A stretch of 64,000 nucleotides of DNA from Hygrocybe punicea (GCA_963556145.1 OY744464.1:1736001-1800000); one strand, 5' to 3'. Shown: positions 28,492 through 39,829, counted from the stretch's first letter. Notes: generated by a model not told the origin, from the letters alone. A program made the numbers and translations.

Positions 28492-30201
28492 CTATAAATG
28501 AAAAAGAGGGAAACGGAATGACGAGATAAGATAACCGGAATCTGGGGGTCGAGGAGGAGGACGGGACCGGAATACAACGGAAACGAAACAGGTCCGGAAA
28601 GGACGGGAAACAAAGAGAACTAGAAACGGAAATGAAAATATAAATAAATGAGAAACGGGAACGGGAACAGAAAGCGGAACAGAAGACGAAAACGCAAAAA
28701 TAGGAGATGGAAACGGGTCTACATCCCCACAAGAGTTTCTGAAAGAAGGTCGGAGGCGGAACGACGAGAGGAGGTGGAGAACTTCTTGCAAATATTCGAG
28801 CGAGGTGTCGAGGGGGCAGAGGTCCAGAATGCGATCACAAAGTAGAATGAAGACGGAAACGAAAAATAAAATAAAATCGAGAACTGGTGTGCCGACACCA
28901 ACACGATCCCATATAACGGGTGTGCCGCGTGACAGGTCTAAAAACGACGGGGTGCCCCAAGCGGGCGAAGACGGAACCGACAATGATACGGGAGCGGAAA
29001 CGACGAGGGGAACCGGGAACGAAGGGGTCGACATAACGGAATCGGAACCGGAATCGAAATCAAATACAAGGGGTGGAATGGAGTCCGGATTGAGAACGGG
29101 TACGGAATACTCAACCAAAGTCGACGGAATCTCGATAGATGGTGATGGAGGACAATATGGCGGCAATATCGGGGACGGAATGTCTATTTCTGGAGAATCC
29201 GAGGACAATGTGAGCGGGTCCGGTACGAGTTCGTGGACAGAAACCAGAGGGGACGAAACCGGAGATGACGGGGACGAAATAGGAAATGGAATGGATAAAT
29301 CGTTGACCGGCATCGATAAATCGGGAGTGGGATCGGACGGGGGCGACACGGGACTGGATGACAAAACCTGTAAACAAATGACGGTCTCGACGGGCACCGG
29401 AATGGACGGGGACGGGGAACACGATGACAGGGACGGAGTATACGAAGGACCGGAATGAACGTGGGGGACGGAACGAACGACAGTGGGCGGGATCGAGGAT
29501 GGGATCGAGGACAGGATCGAGGACAGGATCTGTTCCGGAGGTGAAATGACTGTGACAGGTGCGGGACCGGGACCGGAATCGGGACTGGAAATGGCAACGG
29601 GGGCTGCAGTGACAACGGATTCCGGAACGGAATGGCAACCGGAAAGGAGAAATAACGCGGCATCGTGGAAAATATCAACTGGGTACGGATCGTCGTGGTA
29701 ATTACTGGGAAGAAGGTAATAGAGTCGTTCTTCAACACGTTGACGAAGATCTGAGTCAAATCCGTTGGCAAAATACTCATTCCGCTGCTTGTCCGATAAA
29801 CGGCCGTTGTCGTATAGTACTCCAGATATGCGTATGAAGTCCCGGAAATACTGTCCTAAGTCCGTCTTGTTTTCTATACCATAAGCCGATTGTCGTCTAA
29901 TCAATTGATCAAGATCCGCGATCGTATACCGAATACTGTCCGTGGCACCGGGATAGAAGGCAAAAACGGCATGTCAGAAAGTGATGAAGTCCTTTGCTGA
30001 AGCGGTGGGTAGGGTAGACCAAAGTTCGTAATCGTCATTATCGAGGTACCGGAGCGTGTAGCGAATCTTCATAGCATCCGTGAGTCCACAGTCGGAGCCG
30101 AGCATGTCAATTTCGTCAAAGAAGCGGGGAAGGTCGTGTTCGTCACCGTGAAATGTCGGGGCTGAACGATCACCTCGGAGAGGCATCAATTCGTGCGTCA
30201 T
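28492..30201 (-). pseudogene. Gag-like gene of the ambisense element, one in-frame TGA
   Basis: ATG 30199-30201 begins MTHELMPLRGDRSAPTFHGD. The first 180 codons carry a retrotransposon-gag core (DLPRFFDEIDML, IRYTLRYLDNDDYELW, DPYPVDIFHDAALFLL) similar in kind to the gag of gypsy E. Codon 76 is TGA where CGA would restore Arg. The rest is Ser/Pro-rich and then hydrophobic, with no zinc knuckle. No pol follows. About 568 codons in all. Confidence 0.75.
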
Positions 30202-30364
30202 ATCGGGGAATTTCCAAATCGGGAAGCGGGTCGGGTCGGGGAGGTACGAGGAAGGGGTCGAAGTCGTAAGCGGGGCTGAGCGATTAGAGTCGGGAACAAA
30301 AGAAAAACGTCATGAAAGTCAAACCCGACGGTGGGGAGGGTATGAAAAGACAAAAGAAATAAAC

Positions 30365-30383
30365 TCCTCGCGGTGGGCTCCAG
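30365..30383 (-). other. Primer-binding site of the ambisense element
   Basis: Two bases after the LTR on the minus strand the sequence reads TGGAGCCCACCGCGAGG, which would pair with a tRNA 3' end finishing in CCA. The same site, with changes, follows the 5' LTR of gypsy E (42546). Confidence 0.7.
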
Positions 30384-30385
30384 TT

Positions 30386-30964
30386 GTGACGGCGAGTTCT
30401 GTTGTAGACCCGAATGGGAATCTACGAAAGTGGTGATCAGCTAAGAAGTGATCAGAGGAGTTTAGTGTCTATAGTCTAGTCAATCCAACCCGAATCCGGG
30501 GTTCCGGATCAGAGGGGAAGTGAAGGGAGTGGAGTACGAAGACTAATATGGAGACGATACGAAGCGAGGACTAAGAAATAGAACTGAAGGGGAGTGATAA
30601 CCTGTATTTTCTCTATGGTTGTAGTATAAGAGTACATCTTTTATACTACTGGGAGAGATCCTGTGCTGTAGTAACTATGTACTACAACCGAAGGCTGTAA
30701 CTGATAGGAGAGGAGTGGAGTGGAGGAATGCTATGTACTAGGAGACGGGAAACGTAGATACATGATATATGACTATAAACGTACTGATTCCGGGTCGTTA
30801 GAGACATTGCAGTGCATGTAGGAACGAATCCGGAGGTGGAATCTGGAGCGGAATCGATGGAAACGACCGGAATCGGGCGGAATCGACGATACATGAATGG
30901 GAATGGACGGGGACGATGTGGGATATAAAGAGGATTCGGGTCCAGACGGCCCGGAGCCTCTACA
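30386..30964 (-). repeat. 5' LTR of the ambisense element
   Basis: It starts TGTGACGGCGAGTTC on the plus strand and ends GCCTCTACA. Compared with the other LTR it keeps the CpG at its tenth base that the other copy has lost. Confidence 0.88.
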
Positions 30965-31138
30965 ATGATGGTCCACCCTCCTCGAAAACCATGGCCGAAC
31001 ACACCACAACATTCCTTGTGAGCAACAGCTGACTTGCAACACTAGGCTACGCATTCCCAGAAGACCTACTGCCACTTCTCCTCCTCAAATCCATCCCAGA
31101 CAACAACGATTGGAAAACACTGAAAATGGCCATCACAG
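30965..31138 (+). pseudogene. Ty1/copia gag, second piece
   Basis: It continues from 26044 with GPPSSKTMAEHT and LLPLLLLKSIPDNNDWKTL, the usual late part of copia Gag. A TGA or TAG-type stop lies inside. It is cut by the solo LTR starting at 31139 and resumes at 40312. Confidence 0.75.
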
Positions 31139-31529
31139 TGTAGATGCGGGTTTGGGGTGGCTTCGGAAGATAACCTGAGGGTGTCAGCATAGAAGTGACA
31201 GTGGATAATCAGTGTCGGGAATAATAGTAAAAGTGGAAATGGAAGTAAAATATAAAGCCACTGTGTAAAACTGGACAAATAATAACAAACCCGGCGATGA
31301 ACGGACTGAAAACGGATAAATAATAATGAACCTGATGATGCCGATGATGTTGGGTATGGCGGGTCAGGTTGGGTTGGGTTGGAAATGATGAACGAATAAT
31401 GGAACAATGATAAAGACAACAAAGTGAACTATAAAAATCTAAGGGTCTATGAGGATGAGCATGTGAAGGGATTAAAACATGATTCTGACTATAAGGAAAT
31501 GGGGACTAAGGGTATCTTTTTTTGTACAG

Positions 31530-31675
31530 TGTAGTAGTTGTGCCTGTGATGTCACATGACCATACCCTTAGTCAGTAGGCAGTTCCTGATGTAGTAGTTC
31601 TCCATTATCCCATCCACCCAGACCTTTCCGTGTGATTCCGTCCCCGATTCTGTGAGGTCCCTCGGACCCACTCCA
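31530..31675 (+). repeat. 5' LTR of element O
   Basis: It starts TGTAGTAGTTGTGCCTG and ends CCCACTCCA. It is 10 bp shorter than its partner because of an indel in the middle. Confidence 0.85.
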
Positions 31676-31678
31676 TCG

Positions 31679-31698
31679 TGGTGATGAGAGTGCGATTC
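31679..31698 (+). other. Primer-binding site of element O
   Basis: Three bases after the LTR, TGGTGATGAGAGTGCGATTC. The same site follows the 5' LTRs of gypsy G and element CD. Confidence 0.7.
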
Positions 31699-32001
31699 GA
31701 GCCATGCCACCAGAGACCACCACACTCCACCCGCACAGAATTTTTTTGACAGATCTAGTGATTTTTTGAGAACAGAGAACCCCCCTGAGACCCCACCCGC
31801 GCAAGTCCATGCAGCACCCCCATGAAAAACCCTACAGGAAATAGTCTCCGAAAGCCCCACCACCTCGTTCATATCCTGCTACACACCCCGCGACCACCCT
31901 CATGACTTTTCACCCATCTTCACCATTCCGCACAGCCACCTCGCACAGCCACGTCACCAGCTTCGCCCCCCAACAACCCGACCAACCACGCCCAACCACA
32001 G

Positions 32002-32158
32002 TGGAGTGGTACCGAGGACGCTCAAGGGATCACTACGGAATCGGGGTCTGGATGGGATGATGGAATGGGACGACTCTCTCTACAACAGGAAATGACTACA
32101 TAAGGAGATCCAACCGTGGGACCTGGGTACACGTGACGGCCCAGGTACAACTACTACA
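32002..32158 (-). repeat. 3' LTR of gypsy G
   Basis: On the plus strand it starts TGGAGTGGTACCGAGG and ends CAACTACTACA. It is identical to its partner except for one extra base near 32130. Confidence 0.92.
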
Positions 32159-32180
32159 AGTACCCCCCTCCTCTTTAGCA
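32159..32180 (-). other. Polypurine tract of gypsy G
   Basis: On the minus strand the sequence directly before the 3' LTR is AAAGAGGAGGGGGGTACT, a clear plus-strand primer tract. Confidence 0.75.
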
Positions 32181-32192
32181 ACGTCCTCGTTG

Positions 32193-33434
32193 CTAGGGAA
32201 CAACCTCCTCATCACGAGTCGTGTCTGGGTCAGCCTCCTGGCCAATCCTCTCTGGATCCAAACTAGGCTCATCGGTGTCGGTGCTGCGCGGTCGAATGCT
32301 CTTGGCATGCGCCAACCTGGTGCCTGCCCTGGGCTCGAAGGTTCGAAGTCGGCGGGCATTGAAGGTTCCTGGTAGGGCAATGCCCTCCAGAGTTTCCAGG
32401 GAGTAGGAATTGCGTATTCGGGCTACGATGCGGCGGGGTATGGACCAGCGTGGTAGTAGTTTGCGTTCACTAGAGTAGACATTGATCAGGTCACTGTGAT
32501 ATACTTGTACTAGCTGGCCAGATTTAAATATAACTTCTCTGGGGGCGTGTTGGAGGACCCTGGCATCGAAAATTGCCTTGCGGTTTGCTGCGTGGTCCAC
32601 GGCGCAAGCGTGACTGTCTAACCGCTGTTGCTCTGCGTAAGCGAGGTGAATTGCTATTGCAGTGTCTGTGGGTAGTGGGGTGGCTTCGGGGTCGTCTGGG
32701 GCTCGGGAGTTCACTGCTAAACCGAATAGTAACTCATTCGGGGAAAATTTTAGTGATGGAAGGATTCTATCAGATAAAGCTTTCACCGCAGCATCCAAAT
32801 GTTGGGGCCAATTTTTTGGGATGTCGTTGATGGCCATTAGCTCATACTCATCCTCTCCGAGTCTGGGAGCACACAGTCGTTTAAGGGTGTTCAGGAGTAT
32901 CTTGTTTGATCCTTCTATGAGTCCATTGATCCAGGGGGAGTATGTGGCTACGACATGGTGTTTAGTTCGGACACTAGCACAGTAGTTTCGCACCACGTCG
33001 CAGTCAAAGTGGGAACCTCCATCGGTCATGAATACCGTGGGTGTGACGAATGCATTGCTGATTCGTTCCAAGCTTTCCACGGTGGCTTTTCCCGTGGCGG
33101 ATTTGATCTTGAACGCGAATAGTTTCCTGGAGAATACGTCAGCGTAGAGGCCTATCTTTGTGTACCCACCCTTTCCCGTCGGCATAGAGGTGTAGTCGCC
33201 TACGAGCAGCTCGAAAGGCTGGCTCCTGACGATTGGTCGGAGTAGGGCGTGGACGTGGGTGGTCCCGAAGTTCTTGCACCGCCCGCACTGGCGTATCGCC
33301 ATTGTTATTGATGCGTCGAGGAATGGGGTGCATATTTTGTCCAACAGCTGCATTTTGATTAAGTTGCGTCCCATGTGGGTTTTGTCGTGCTCCAATTTGG
33401 CGAGCGCCATCGCCTCCGCTTTGGTGATGCACTC
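32193..33434 (-). pseudogene. Integrase region of gypsy G pol
   Basis: It is in the same frame as the RNase H region and separated from it by TGA 33435-33437. It shows the zinc-binding end (HDKTHMGRN then CGRCKNFG) and the DDE core: Asp in VGDYTSM, Asp in FMTDGGSHFD, Glu in PWINGLIEGSNK. A C-terminal basic domain and an acidic end follow. Integration is by this family's D,D-35-E mechanism. The core residues look intact; only the upstream stops disable it. Confidence 0.85.
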
Positions 33435-35744
33435 TCAGCGTGGTGTGGCCCTCGCGGGTGTGGGGTTGCCCAGCTTCCACAGGCGTCCCTCCTCGATGCA
33501 GAAGTCTCTTGCTCGGTGGGTCGTGCGTCGTTTGTCACGCTCAGATGGGTTGTCGGGGTTGTCGAGTAAGGCATCTATGATCTCGACGAACACGAGTTTG
33601 TCTTGGAAGCGGTTGCGTAGCGATTGGTGGGTGTCTGGGGTGGCATCAGTTAACGTGAAGAGGTCGTAGGCGAGGCCACGTGAGACCTCCCAGTCTGGTG
33701 AAACAGACCAGCTGCTCCCGTCCCCCGGTATCCTCGGGAGCTCTTCGTCTTTGCGGCTGAGTGCATCGCCCACGAGGTTCACTCTGCCCGGAATGTGGTG
33801 GACGTCGGTTATCTGGTGGGCTAGCACCCCGTCTCTCCAGCGTGCGTGGGTAGCGTTAAGGTCAGTGCTGTTTAGAACGTCACGCAGGGCCTGGCAATCC
33901 GTCTCCAGTTCGACGGGGAACCCCCAAATGATGTTGTCAAATTTGTCCAGCGCAAACTTGAGGGCCGCAAATTCAAGCAGGAATGGCTTGTAGCGTTCTT
34001 CAGCGGTGGAGGTGCGTTTAGAGGCGTATGCGATGGGGTGTAGGCTTGTTATTACTTTGCCACCGGGTCATGTTACGCTCATCCTCTGGGAGAGGACTGC
34101 TCCGAAACCCTCTTTGCAGCCGTCCGTCGTGACGATGAAGGGCGTTCCGTCGAACCGCGGCGCTGAGAGAACTGGGTTAGTGGTGAGGACTGTCTTCAAG
34201 TCGAGAAAACACTTCTTGTGTTTTTCGGTCCATCTATTGGCAAGCTTGACGCCTCTCAGCGCTGCGCGATATGCTGATTTCCCGGCGTTTTTCGGTATGT
34301 CGGCGGAGCGTAGGAGGTCGGACAGTGGCTGCGCGAGCTTGGCATAGCCCTGAATGAGATCTCTGAAGTATCCCGTTAAGCCGAGGAAGCTGGAGAGGGC
34401 GAGAAGGTCTGGTGGTGCCCTCCAATCGACCACGGCGGTGACCTTGGTCTCGTCGGCTTGGACACCGTCGGGTCCGACTTTGGATCCTGCAAATATAATT
34501 TCTGTCATGAAGAATTTTGACTTTTTCGCTGATAGGGATAGGCCTGTCTCGCGGACCCTTTGAAAGAAGCGCCGTGTGTGCTCTAGCATCTCGTCGAAGT
34601 CATCCCCAGCTGTTCCGCCATTGTCCACAAAAAGTTCGAGCTGCAAAGTTGTGAGTATGTCTCCGAGGGCCTGGGCTGTGGTGTGTGCAAAGGTTGAGGG
34701 GGCGCCGGTGAGGCCAAAGGGCATCCGTTTTTGTGTGAAGAAGCCGCGACCTTCGATGTAGAATGCTAAATACGGCCTGCTTTCCTGAGGGATGACGACT
34801 GCGTAGAAGCCCGATGCGAAGTCGAAGCCATGCACCCACCTGTGTCCGCTTAGGCGTTGCTGTTTTGCGCGGATGTCGCCCTGCGGCATCGGAAACACTT
34901 CCGTTACATTGTTTAGTGCTTTGTAGTTTTGGCAGAACCGCCACTTCGCGGGTTTTGTGGTTTCCGGGGGTGGTGTTTCGGGTGGCTGTCGTGGCTCTAG
35001 GTCGTGCGGTGGTGGGAATCCGTGGGCGGCGCATTCCTCGTTGACCCGGTACTGGAGTTCCTCCATTGGGAGTCCTGGGCCATCGTGGGCTTTGTGTCCC
35101 AGGGCGATGGGTGAGGCGCATTTCACGTCCTCCGGTCGTATTGGTTCTATGACATCGGCGGCCAACAACTTGTCTATGGTTTTGTTGAGGAACTCGCGTT
35201 GTGCTACGTTGAACTGCCGTTGTTGAGGTACCCGTTTTGGGAACACTGTGTTGGGAGGTATGTGTATTCGGTGTTCAGCGCCAGGGACAGGGCTCACCTC
35301 GCTCACAGATAGAGCGAAACAGTCCACGAACTCGCGAAGCAGGTCTTCCGTTTGTGTTCGTTGGGTGGGGGTGAGGTCATGTCCGAGTTTAACGTTGGCC
35401 AGTACTGCTTCGACGTGCTCTTTCTTGAATGGGTGAGTTTTCCTGGTGAAGATTGATTTATCTGCATCCAAGTCGACCTCCGGTTGCATGTCTCCGATGT
35501 CGTCGTCGTCCTGTTGGCAGTGTTCCTGGGTAGTATAGATCGGTTGGCTTGGTACTGGCTTGGGCGGGCGTTCGGGCGTCATGTGGGTTGTGGGCTGTGG
35601 TGGTGCGTGGTCAAACAAGGTGGTTCTTCTGCGTCGGTCGCGGCGTCCCTTGCGGCGGCTCATCCGTTCCTGAGTTTTCTCAACGCCGTCTATGTCGCAT
35701 TCGAGCTGTGCGGTTCTCGATGGGCCAGCCGGGTGTCTCGGCAT
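33435..35744 (-). pseudogene. Reverse transcriptase-RNase H region of gypsy G pol
   Basis: ATG 35742-35744 opens a frame that holds an RT core (KWRFCQNYKALNNVTEVFPM, WVHGFDFASGFYAVVI, KRMPFGLTGAPSTF). Where FVDD is expected the polymerase site reads FVDNGG; GAT to AAT in a CpG context would explain it. TGA 34068-34070 follows SQRMSVT, then the RNase H part continues in frame (PIAYASKRTSTAEERYKP, LETDCQALRDVL, HIPGRVNLVGDALSR). The TGA at 33435 ends this part. Both stops are one C-to-T step from CGA. Confidence 0.87.
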
Positions 35745-36568
35745 GCGGTATCGGATGGTAGGTATGCGGACCTGTTGTTTGCCCGATCGAGCATTTCGCC
35801 CAGGATCGTATCCTTGAGTCTGGCGAGTGGAGCGAACGCGTTGCGGGAACGGGTATGTGTTTTTCCTTCTTTACTGGGCGGTTTGTCGTTCACTAGGCTG
35901 GTGGGTATTTGTGGGTATCCATGTTCGCGGCGCCAAGATAGGCCGACCCCTGCGGCGATTGGTCTCGGTGTTAGGGCTGCTGCTTGAAGGGTGTTGCTTA
36001 GTGTCGTTGTAGCTGGGTGGGTTTGGGGTGGTTGGGGGTCATCGTTGGTGTTGTTGTTGTTTAGTATCTTCTTCCAGCCACCGTTGTGTGGTACGCTCAG
36101 CATGTCGTCTTCGTAGTTATGGATGGCCCTATATTGCTGGAGCAACGGCTTCCCAAATAGGAGTGACCAATTGCCTCCACTTGGGAATACCTCGAACGTA
36201 GCGCGTCTGTGCAGTCCGTCGAGGTCTACGTCACCAGTCCATTGGCCCTGCGATGGTATTTTGGCTCCGTTCGCCATACGTAGCGTCATGTGCGATGGGA
36301 ACAGTGCGCCGAGCCGATCTCTGTACTTTTTGTATGTTGACGTGCACATGGAGTTTACCATGGCCCCGTCGTCGAACAGACTTTTTATTCTGTAAGGAAT
36401 TCCTTGTGGGCCTCGGAGGCTTATTGGGTGGATGAATGGTTTCGCTGGTAGAGCATCTCTCTCAATCACATACGGGTCAATGGTCTCGTGTTTGGGTATA
36501 TGGTACACAGTGTTCGTACTGACTAGGGGGTCTGTGTCCGTATGCGCAGTTGTATTGAGGGGGCTCAT
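35690..36568 (-). CDS. Protease region of gypsy G
   Basis: ATG 36566-36568. A retroviral-type aspartic protease fold is suggested by IKSLFDDGAMVNSM (DDGA in place of the usual D-S/T-G-A) and the later LLFGKPLLQQY. The frame ends at 35690, overlapping the RT frame by 55 nt in a different frame. Either a programmed frameshift or a mutation links them. Confidence 0.75.
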   Translation of the reverse strand: MSPLNTTAHTDTDPLVSTNTVYHIPKHETIDPYVIERDALPAKPFIHPISLRGPQGIPYRIKSLFDDGAMVNSMCTSTYKKYRDRLGALFPSHMTLRMANGAKIPSQGQWTGDVDLDGLHRRATFEVFPSGGNWSLLFGKPLLQQYRAIHNYEDDMLSVPHNGGWKKILNNNNTNDDPQPPQTHPATTTLSNTLQAAALTPRPIAAGVGLSWRREHGYPQIPTSLVNDKPPSKEGKTHTRSRNAFAPLARLKDTILGEMLDRANNRSAYLPSDTACRDTRLAHREPHSSNAT

Positions 36569-36651
36569 CCGTGTGTCCCCGACCCATCCCGTACTTTGGT
36601 CGGGGACCTGCGTGTCCGCCTGGTGATTTTGTTGGGCCGCCCGACTTTCGT

Positions 36652-38211
36652 CTATGCGGACGGCCCTTCGCCATTTCCCTGGCTGTCGTCAAGCTCGTTC
36701 GGGTAGTTGTAGGTTCTGTACGGTTGCTCGTAATTGTCGTATCCGTAGTGGTGATCGTGATATCCGTGGCCGACGAAGTTTACGTTTTGGGTGAGGTAAC
36801 GTTCCTTTGCTGCTTCACGGCTTATGCGACTGGCGACGCGGCGCCATGTTCATTCCTGATCGGGGATTGGGATACGGGGGCAATTGGGGTCTCCGGTTCG
36901 GTGACCTGCTCTGCCACAGTCCCAGCACTCGCACGATCCGAGAGGTGCTGTTCCGGGTGTTAATGGGAATGGGTGGAGCTCATTGGGATGGCCGTTGGGG
37001 TTTGCGTGGTTCCATGCGATTACTTGTGTGTTATATGCAGCGTGGCCGGCTTCGGTGTCGGGGTGGTGCGGGAGGTTGATGTTTTGTAAGTCGTGGTGCC
37101 TTGTGGCAAAGGGGTGGTCTGTGGTGCTAGTTGTGAACGGAGGGCCAGGCGTTTGTCTTCCCATGCCTAGGGCTCCTAGGCCCGTGCCTCTGTAGGGTCG
37201 AATGGTAGATCCCCTTCCTCCGAACAGGTTCCCGCGGCCGCCTGCGTCTCCTCCAAAGGGGTCGAACATGGGGGCTCGTGTAGCGTGTGGTTGGAAGCTT
37301 TGGGGGCTGGTGTATGGTTGGGGACCTGCGTTTGAGTGGATGTGGGTGCTGGCGAATGAGTCGCGGAGGGTCTTGGTTGGTGAGTTCCCTACTCGTGCTA
37401 GTCTGGCGGTCTCCTCATTTCTTTTGTGTTTGTCTACCGTCTCCTGGAGGTAGATGACGTCGATGGTGCATACCGTTTCCGCGAGCTCTTTGTAGTCCGC
37501 ACAGGGTTTGTCTCGAATGAGGTCGCGAATGGGTTCCGGTAGTGCGTCAAACATGTCCTGTAACAAGAGTCCTCCTTTGTCCTCTGCATCGCGTACTTTT
37601 GCCGCTAACCCGTTTGCCCATTTTACGTGGGTCCATACGTCTTTTGATCCTGTTGTTTTTGTTTTTGTACCTAATTCTCCCGCTGTAATGGTCCAGTCTT
37701 TAAGGGCTCGGACTTGTTCGAGTTTGGAGGGTTTGGGCACGGTGTTTTTGGGCCACTCCTTGTCGAACGCTTCGACAAGTTTGTCCCAGTCCTTTTTGGT
37801 GTCGTCTGGTAGTTCGTCGTACCATAGATCAGCGGTTCCTCCGTAGTCGAGATTATTGCGGAAGCATTCGATCTTCTTTTTATCCGTGTTGTACTCCTTG
37901 TCTTCGATTTTGATATTGATTTCGCGAAGGAACTGGCCCGGTGCCGTTTTTTCATCGGGGCCGCCGTCCCAGTGCAGGGCTCTGGACTCGGTCATGGTGA
38001 TTCGGCGGTTTTGTACTGGCGTTGGGTTGTTTTGGATGTCGGGTAGTTGTGGTGCTGGTGATGTTGGTGGTGTGTTCGGTTGACTTTGCTCTGGGGTTCT
38101 TGGGTTACTAGAGGGATCTGTGACGGACGATTCGGAAGATGTTGTTGTCGATGGTGAGCTTGGTTGGGATGGAGTGTATCGGCCGCAGTTGTCTCTGAGT
38201 CGGGTTAACAT
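36652..38211 (-). pseudogene. Gag of gypsy G with one in-frame TGA
   Basis: ATG 38209-38211. The gag core covers about residues 75-180 (ALHWDGGPDEKTAPGQFLRE, LWYDELPDDTKKDWDKLVEA). A zinc knuckle CWDCGRAGHRTGDPNC has spacing C-x2-C-x4-H-x6-C, wider at the end than the usual x4. TGA at codon 454 (36850-36852) is followed by 65 more codons in frame to TAG at 36652, with a Tyr-rich tail. Confidence 0.82.
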
Positions 38212-38410
38212 TTTTCGTTGGTTTTGTGCGGAGCGGTATGGGTGTAGTGAAGACGTCGTGGGGAAATTGGTGGATGGTGAGGGTGTTTTGTACTGTACTA
38301 GTATCGGTTCTAGTTCCTGGTTCTTTGTTCTTAGTTCTTTGCTCGGGTTCTGAAACGTCTCGCACTGGTACTGGTTTTGGTTCTGGGTACGTGTTTGGCT
38401 AGGGTTCGAA

Positions 38411-38427
38411 TGTCACTCTCATCACCA
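38411..38427 (-). other. Primer-binding site of gypsy G
   Basis: On the minus strand, three bases after the 5' LTR: TGGTGATGAGAGTGACA. It matches the sites of elements O and CD. Confidence 0.7.
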
Positions 38428-38430
38428 CGT

Positions 38431-38586
38431 TGGAGTGGTACCGAGGACGCTCAAGGGATCACTACGGAATCGGGGTCTGGATGGGATGATGGAATGGGAC
38501 GACTCTCTCTACAACAGGAAATGACTACATAAGGAGATCCAACCGTGGGACCTGGGTCACGTGACGGCCCAGGTACAACTACTACA
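38431..38586 (-). repeat. 5' LTR of gypsy G
   Basis: It starts TGGAGTGGTACCGAGG on the plus strand and ends CAACTACTACA. Its CpGs are unmutated, including CACGTGACGGC. Confidence 0.92.
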
Positions 38587-38590
38587 ATGG

Positions 38591-39673
38591 CACCCCACAC
38601 TCCTTACAAGACCCCCGCGAGGTTGTCGAGCCAGACGACGAATCCAACAATGCCGTTGCACAGCAAGATGCACCCTCGACCTCACCGTCCCCGTTTTTGA
38701 CCTCCCCTTTTACATTCAGATGCCCACAGGTACATTACTGAACATGCAGACCCTTGCAATGCCCCCACGTCAGTACCACAACCCCACTGGTCCCGTTGCC
38801 ACCTATGCCATCCTCACCAACCCCGTTTTCACGCCCACCCATCCGTTGCCACGTCGCCCAACAGCCACGTCACCACATTGACTCACACTTCTCACCCACA
38901 CTGGCACCCACTTCCTCGACCCCATGGGCATGGCGCAACACGCCCGCATCCACTCCCTCGTGCCTGCTGTCTCTGTACCAACCCAACAGCCCATACCCAC
39001 GCGAACGATGCGTCCAAACCCACCCAACGAAACGCAACAACGGGCTACCCACGTGAGAACCCGCGAGCCCTATGCCAGCTCGTTCCACGGCCCCATACAC
39101 CCATTCCAAATGCAATCAAATGCCCCCATGCAGGAACCGGGCAACAAAGTCCACCCAACGTGAACGGTACACCCCACCCCTCCATACCCCGTTTATACAC
39201 ACACGGCCCCACGCTCCACACCCTCACGAGTCCATGCACCACCACAACGGCCCATCCCCGCGATACGACGACCCCCAACCGCGTACTCAATGACGCAAAT
39301 CCATGGCCCCACCCCCACAACCTACCATGACAACCGCACCCCAAATGGACACGTTCACGGCCCCACCCACGTATCATATGACGACCCCATGTCCCCCTGC
39401 ATCGACCCATGGCCAACAACCCACCCACCGACTCCGTGCTGCCTCCTTCCGCATCCCTTTCCACATTCCACTGCCATTTTCCCACTTTTTGACAGATTTT
39501 TCCAGCTTTATTCTCACCTGGCAGAGGACTCATTGCTCTTAGACCTCCATGGAGTAGATTAGTTCCTTTGGTTTGCTCTTTTTCCTTTGTGTTTTCTTTT
39601 TCTTTTTCTTTCTTTTCCGTTTTGTTCCCCTTTTGTTAGCGATGAGGGCATCGCTACACAGAAGGGGGGCACT
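38591..39673 (+). other. Second internal part of element O with purine tract
   Basis: C/A-rich DNA (many CACCCAC runs) without a recognisable protein. Open frames occur on both strands because stops are rare in this composition. The final 14 bp are the purine tract before the 3' LTR. Confidence 0.6.
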
Positions 39674-39829
39674 TGTAGTAGTTGTGCCTGTGATGTCACG
39701 TGACCATACCCTTAGTCAGTAGGCAGTTCCTGATGTAGTAGTTCAGTTCACGACTCCATTATCCCATCCACCCAGACCTTTCCGTGTGATTCCGTCCCTG
39801 ATTCCGTGAGGTCCCTCGGACCCACTCCA
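39674..39829 (+). repeat. 3' LTR of element O
   Basis: It starts TGTAGTAGTTGTGCCTG and ends CCCACTCCA, and carries about 10 bp (near 39745) absent from the 5' LTR. Confidence 0.85.

Larger units (their letters stand above)
26045..30964 (-). mobile_element. 4.9-kb ambisense LTR retroelement (LARD-like, no pol)
   Basis: Direct LTRs 26045-26624 and 30386-30964 (about 580 bp, TG...CA) are nearly identical. The primer-binding site and gag lie on the minus strand, so that is the sense strand. A three-exon gene lies on the plus strand. Flanks ACGA (26041-26044) and ATGA (30965-30968) are a 4-bp duplication with one CpG change. There is no protease, reverse transcriptase or integrase, so movement needs a helper. 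It sits in the copia gag. Confidence 0.88.
32002..38586 (-). mobile_element. Ty3/gypsy element G, 6.6 kb, full length
   Basis: LTRs 32002-32158 and 38431-38586 differ by a single one-base indel, so the insertion is recent. On the minus strand the order is 5' LTR, primer-binding site, gag, protease, reverse transcriptase-RNase H, integrase, purine tract, 3' LTR. Flanks ACAG (31998-32001) and ATGG (38587-38590) are both one CpG change from ACGG. Coding is damaged by three in-frame TGAs, a frame change between protease and reverse transcriptase, and a catalytic change (FVDN). Confidence 0.92.
31530..39829 (+). mobile_element. LARD-like LTR element O, carrying nested gypsy G
   Basis: LTRs 31530-31675 and 39674-39829 flank an internal region of about 1.4 kb once gypsy G is removed. 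A primer-binding site follows the 5' LTR and a purine tract (AGAAGGGGGGCAC) precedes the 3' LTR. The internal DNA is C/A-rich and has no gag or pol. Flanks are ACAG (31526-31529) and ACGG (39830-39833). It interrupts the solo LTR 31139-40311. Confidence 0.82.

Noticed and set aside
28492..29100. Hydrophobic C-terminal part of the ambisense gag as a membrane domain
   Set aside because: The hydrophobic runs arise in a purine-biased plus strand and are not supported by any known Gag layout; kept only as part of the frame.
39045..39533. Minus-strand frame of 162 codons in element O
   Set aside because: C/A-rich filler of a non-autonomous element gives long frames on both strands; no motif seen.
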